From: Ophiodon elongatus
Taxonomy: Eukaryota > Chordata > Actinopteri > Perciformes > Hexagrammidae
DNA length: 64,000 nucleotides
Direction: 5' to 3'
NCBI GenBank assembly: GCA_016806645.1
Contig: JACSYO010001625.1
Span: 174,543 to 238,542, forward strand
A model generated the notes under the pieces. It made no database searches, was not told the DNA's origin, and saw nothing but the letters and a program-made list of their open reading frames with translations. Each line of letters starts with the position of its first letter. Position 1 is the stretch's first letter. Made by a program: the position numbers and the translations under genes. Positions 57,254 through 64,000 of this stretch are shown one piece after another.

Positions 57254-59023
57254 AGAGGAGGCGTCATGTGCCGAGAGGCATGGACATGCTTACCGCACCA
57301 GCTGTAAACCAATCGTCAGGAAAAACTCTGCTTTCGGCGGACCAATGGATTTGCCTGCATTTTAAGCCAATGCCGTGAAATATGCTTTTCTATGAATGCC
57401 AGGACTCAGACTGAATTCAGGATTCATGGGTAAGAATTCAGACAGGTAACTGCTCCTAGGCGGTCTGTGGAAAGTTCGAACCGGCGAATCCTCAGCTGAT
57501 CCTCAACTTTCGTTCCAAGAAGTCCTTTGTCTCCCCGGAAGCTTTCTCAGAATACAATACTAGTCTGAAAGAAGACATGTTATGGAATTAAAGTAGCCCA
57601 AACTCACAAAACTGACCAGTGTGTGAAAAAACAATGTTTTATTTTTTCTTGTAGTGTCTCGTCATAATTTCCCATACATCCTAACATAAATCAAATCAAA
57701 GCTGATTCCTAAGATTGTGTAACTCATGGAGCGATTGAGAGCAGATAAACAACATCCTTCCTGCATTTATAATGACAGTAAGAATCCAAATAAATAACCA
57801 AATACAGACAGACAGCTACATATATATATGTGTGTTTATAGATATATTTTTAACCCTAACCCACAAATTGAACTGTACATTTATATATAGTTCCTTTTCC
57901 AAAGCCAAAGTGAATTGAGATGCACACAGTTCCTGGATTTGACGAGTAGGATTTGTCTGTGTGAACTGAAAGCACGTGTTTAGCTTGTTTAATCTCTGTG
58001 GAATTAGGAGGCACACATGTTGAACTACATACAACAGTCATTTACATTTAAACAGGCTGCCAGTGGGCCATAAAGACATGGATAGTTCATCAAAACCCTC
58101 CAATATCAAACAAAACAAAACCTGAAACCCAGGTGATGGCTGAGAAAGCTGATGTAAACAAACATTTTCATCATTGTGTCTGTATTTATTTATAGTAAGT
58201 GAGACAACAGCGCCACCAGACGACACCTGTAACCATGGTGACTGTGCACGAAAAACACCGCGACATCCTCAAAATCCTGAGAGTCCCCAGACTCCCTCAA
58301 AGTTTTTTTTTCGTGCAGTTTTGTGATTTGCTGAATTTGAAGAAGCTCTATGAACTTTGTGAAACGCTGTCTATGTCAGAGTCCAAAAATGTTGCAGTAA
58401 ATGATTGCATTTTTTCTTTCCTTGAGTAAAAAACATTGTCAGTTTGTCCCGGCATGTTGCTGTACCGGCTTGCAGGCTACTCGACTTTCTTACGACATAT
58501 AAGTAATTTCCCACCCGTATTGCTTTAAGTTTTCACACAGTCCCGTTGGACAGACATGCACACAAGAATTTGGAAAATTACCTATATTTTACGTTAGCTA
58601 ATGCATGTTCATGACCATATTATATGATAACAAGCACTTTGTTAAAAGATATTCTCTTGGGCGTCCAATAGCCGAGCGTTTAGGACATACCACATTGGTC
58701 AAATGCCTTGAGAAGGTTGTATGCCTCCGCTAAGCCGTCATGTTGCAGTTTACATTCATTGCCATCATTTTATCCTATCAGACATTTGTGTGAATTTCTT
58801 CATAATTAGCACAAGAATTCTGAGCGTTTTGACCAAACTTTTGTGAGTTCCAGATTGTGAGAATGGGACGGACGTGAGGTCACGGTACTCTGGACCTTTT
58901 AACACCGATATCAAATCAATTTATCCTGGAGTTCAAGTGTACATCTGTGCCAAATTAGAAGAAATTCCCTGCATGGCATTCAAGAGCCAATGTGAAGGCA
59001 AAAAATAAATAATTATCTATCTA

Positions 59024-59071
59024 TACATACATACATACATACATACATACATACATACATACATACATACA
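59024..59071. repeat. (TACA)n microsatellite
   Basis: About 11 units of 'catacata' directly before a LINE end. Confidence 0.95.
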
Positions 59072-59074
59072 TTT

Positions 59075-59650
59075 TTTAAAAACCAAGCAAGAGAAGGAGT
59101 TCAAATATCTCGGGGTCTTGTTCACGAGTGAGGGTAAGATGGAGCGGGAGATCGACCGACAGATCGGTGCAGCTGCAGCAGTAAAACAGGCGCTGTACCG
59201 GACTATGGCCTACGTTCCGACCCTCACCTATGGTCTCTGGGTCGTGACCGAAAGACCGAGGTCTCGGATACAAGCGGCCGAAATGAGTTTTCTCCATAGG
59301 GTGGCCGGGCTCAGCCTTAGAGATAGGGTAAGGAGCTCGGACATCAGGAGGGAACTCGGAGTTGAGGCGCTACTCCTTCGTATCGAAAGGAGTCAGCTCA
59401 GATGGTTCGGGCATCTGATCAGGATGCCTCCTGGACGCCTCCCACTGGAGGTTTTCCGAGCACGCCCAACTGGTAGGAGGCCCCGGGGAAGACCCAGAAC
59501 ACGCTGGAGGGATTATATCTCCCAGCTGGCCTGGGAACGCCTCGGGATCCCCCAGAACGAGCTGGAAGGTGTTGTGGGTAAGAAGGAAGCCTGGGTCAGC
59601 CTGCTGGGCCTGCTGCCACCGCAAACTGACCCCGGGTAAGTGGATGGAAA
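59075..59650 (+). mobile_element. LINE 3' end with reverse-transcriptase C-terminus
   Basis: A frame of 173 codons (59,118-59,639) plus upstream KEFKYLGVLF. Motifs VPTLTYG, RIQAAEMSFLHRVAG, RWFGHLIRMPPGRLP and PRGRPRTRWRDYI are the conserved tail of a very common fish LINE ORF. Compared with the usual form, ~20 residues between 'ALYR' and 'YVPTLTYG' are missing. It ends a few bases after the stop. The clade name (RTE/Rex-like) is uncertain. Confidence 0.75.
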
Positions 59651-59719
59651 CAAAAAAAAACAACCAAGAAGGGAGATAAATATACCCAACCAGTGACCGT
59701 AATGTCCTCAAGTGGTCAT

Positions 59720-63688
<3,969 letters not shown>

Positions 63689-64000
63689 CTAGAGTCAAAC
63701 ACCTGAGTGAATCAACTATCCTCAACATGTATTTTAACCGATTATACACAGTGATAAACTTGTCTCGGACAATTGTGGCTTTGTTCGAGGGGGAATTTGA
63801 CTAAAGTTCAAGTGAGCCAGTATTATGTACATTAAATTAAACTTCTGTGTCATCGCTTCCTGACTGCCAGTAAACAAAGTGGATACGTATCCCTTAACTC
63901 CACACTAAATCAAAATATCATATAAGCAAAGCTTAAGTTTATGTGGCAGTTAACTTTCCAAAATTAAGTTTTTGGAACCAGTTACAGGATTTTTGGTTTT
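63689..64000. other. Intron of the partial b4galnt2-like gene
   Basis: Upstream of the last exon seen. No further exon recognised before the window ends. Confidence 0.5.

Larger units (their letters stand above)
52852..59000. other. Mostly gene-free region upstream of the b4galnt2-like gene
   Basis: ATG of exon 1 follows 'tccctacag' directly, so an untranslated first exon probably lies in here but was not identified. A promoter-like piece with 'gtatttaaacc' (54,165-54,370) may be an LTR or LINE fragment. Short tandem repeats occur at 56,458-56,512 and 57,090-57,253. Open frames are short and unrelated to known domains. Confidence 0.4.

Overview
This is eukaryotic DNA from a ray-finned (teleost) fish. 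Coding sequence is cut into short exons with GT/AG splice sites. The identifiable genes (b4galnt2-like glycosyltransferase, coa3, a secreted C-type lectin) are vertebrate genes. The spaces between are packed with teleost-style repeats: Tc1, hAT, PIF/Harbinger and piggyBac-like elements, L2/Maui- and Rex-type LINE pieces, tRNA-derived SINEs, Gypsy and ERV LTRs, and long dinucleotide arrays. Nearly all host genes and the main provirus lie on the minus strand.

Layout. 1-12,575 is a damaged copy of 37,500-50,570. Both carry, in the same order, the 3' part of coa3 (890-1004; 38,861-41,073) and a b4galnt2-like gene (fragment at 3,836-5,864; nearly complete copy at 42,777-52,851). In the first copy, coa3 exon 1 and the last three b4galnt2 exons are gone, with a Harbinger remnant in their place, and one catalytic exon is deleted. 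12,580-15,540 is a Tc1 element split by inserted DNA that includes a clean hAT-type element. 15,545-16,790 is a third copy of the coa3 3' flank. 16,790-26,646 is a minus-strand endogenous retrovirus. 26,660-35,570 is a tandem duplication holding an intact-looking two-domain C-type lectin gene and a truncated copy, with a second ERV fragment between. 35,828-37,100 holds an LTR and a LINE remnant. 37,500-52,851 is the better preserved coa3 + b4galnt2 block. 53,000-59,000 is mostly featureless. 59,060-59,650 is a LINE end. 59,720-63,688 is a further b4galnt2-like gene that runs off the window.

Most unusual content. The provirus is gammaretrovirus-like: WP-x2-GTxN matrix motif, PPPY, one CCHC knuckle, and an in-frame UAG between gag and pol. 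Its pol carries, between protease and reverse transcriptase, a segment with two H-x-T motifs in contexts typical of 2H phosphoesterases. Where env should begin it encodes an immunoglobulin V-like domain. Separately, in the last b4galnt2-like copy a (GT)n microsatellite has replaced the splice donor of a catalytic exon, and the 234-bp intron is an open in-frame sequence. The coa3 intron holds a ~1.3 kb minisatellite of ~20-bp units whose orientation flips, making a large imperfect palindrome.

Host roles. The b4galnt2-like genes would encode Golgi type II GalNAc-transferases, coa3 a mitochondrial inner-membrane factor for cytochrome c oxidase assembly, and the lectin a secreted protein. Nothing indicates that they act in one pathway. 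They are together because this is a rearranged, duplication-prone segment.
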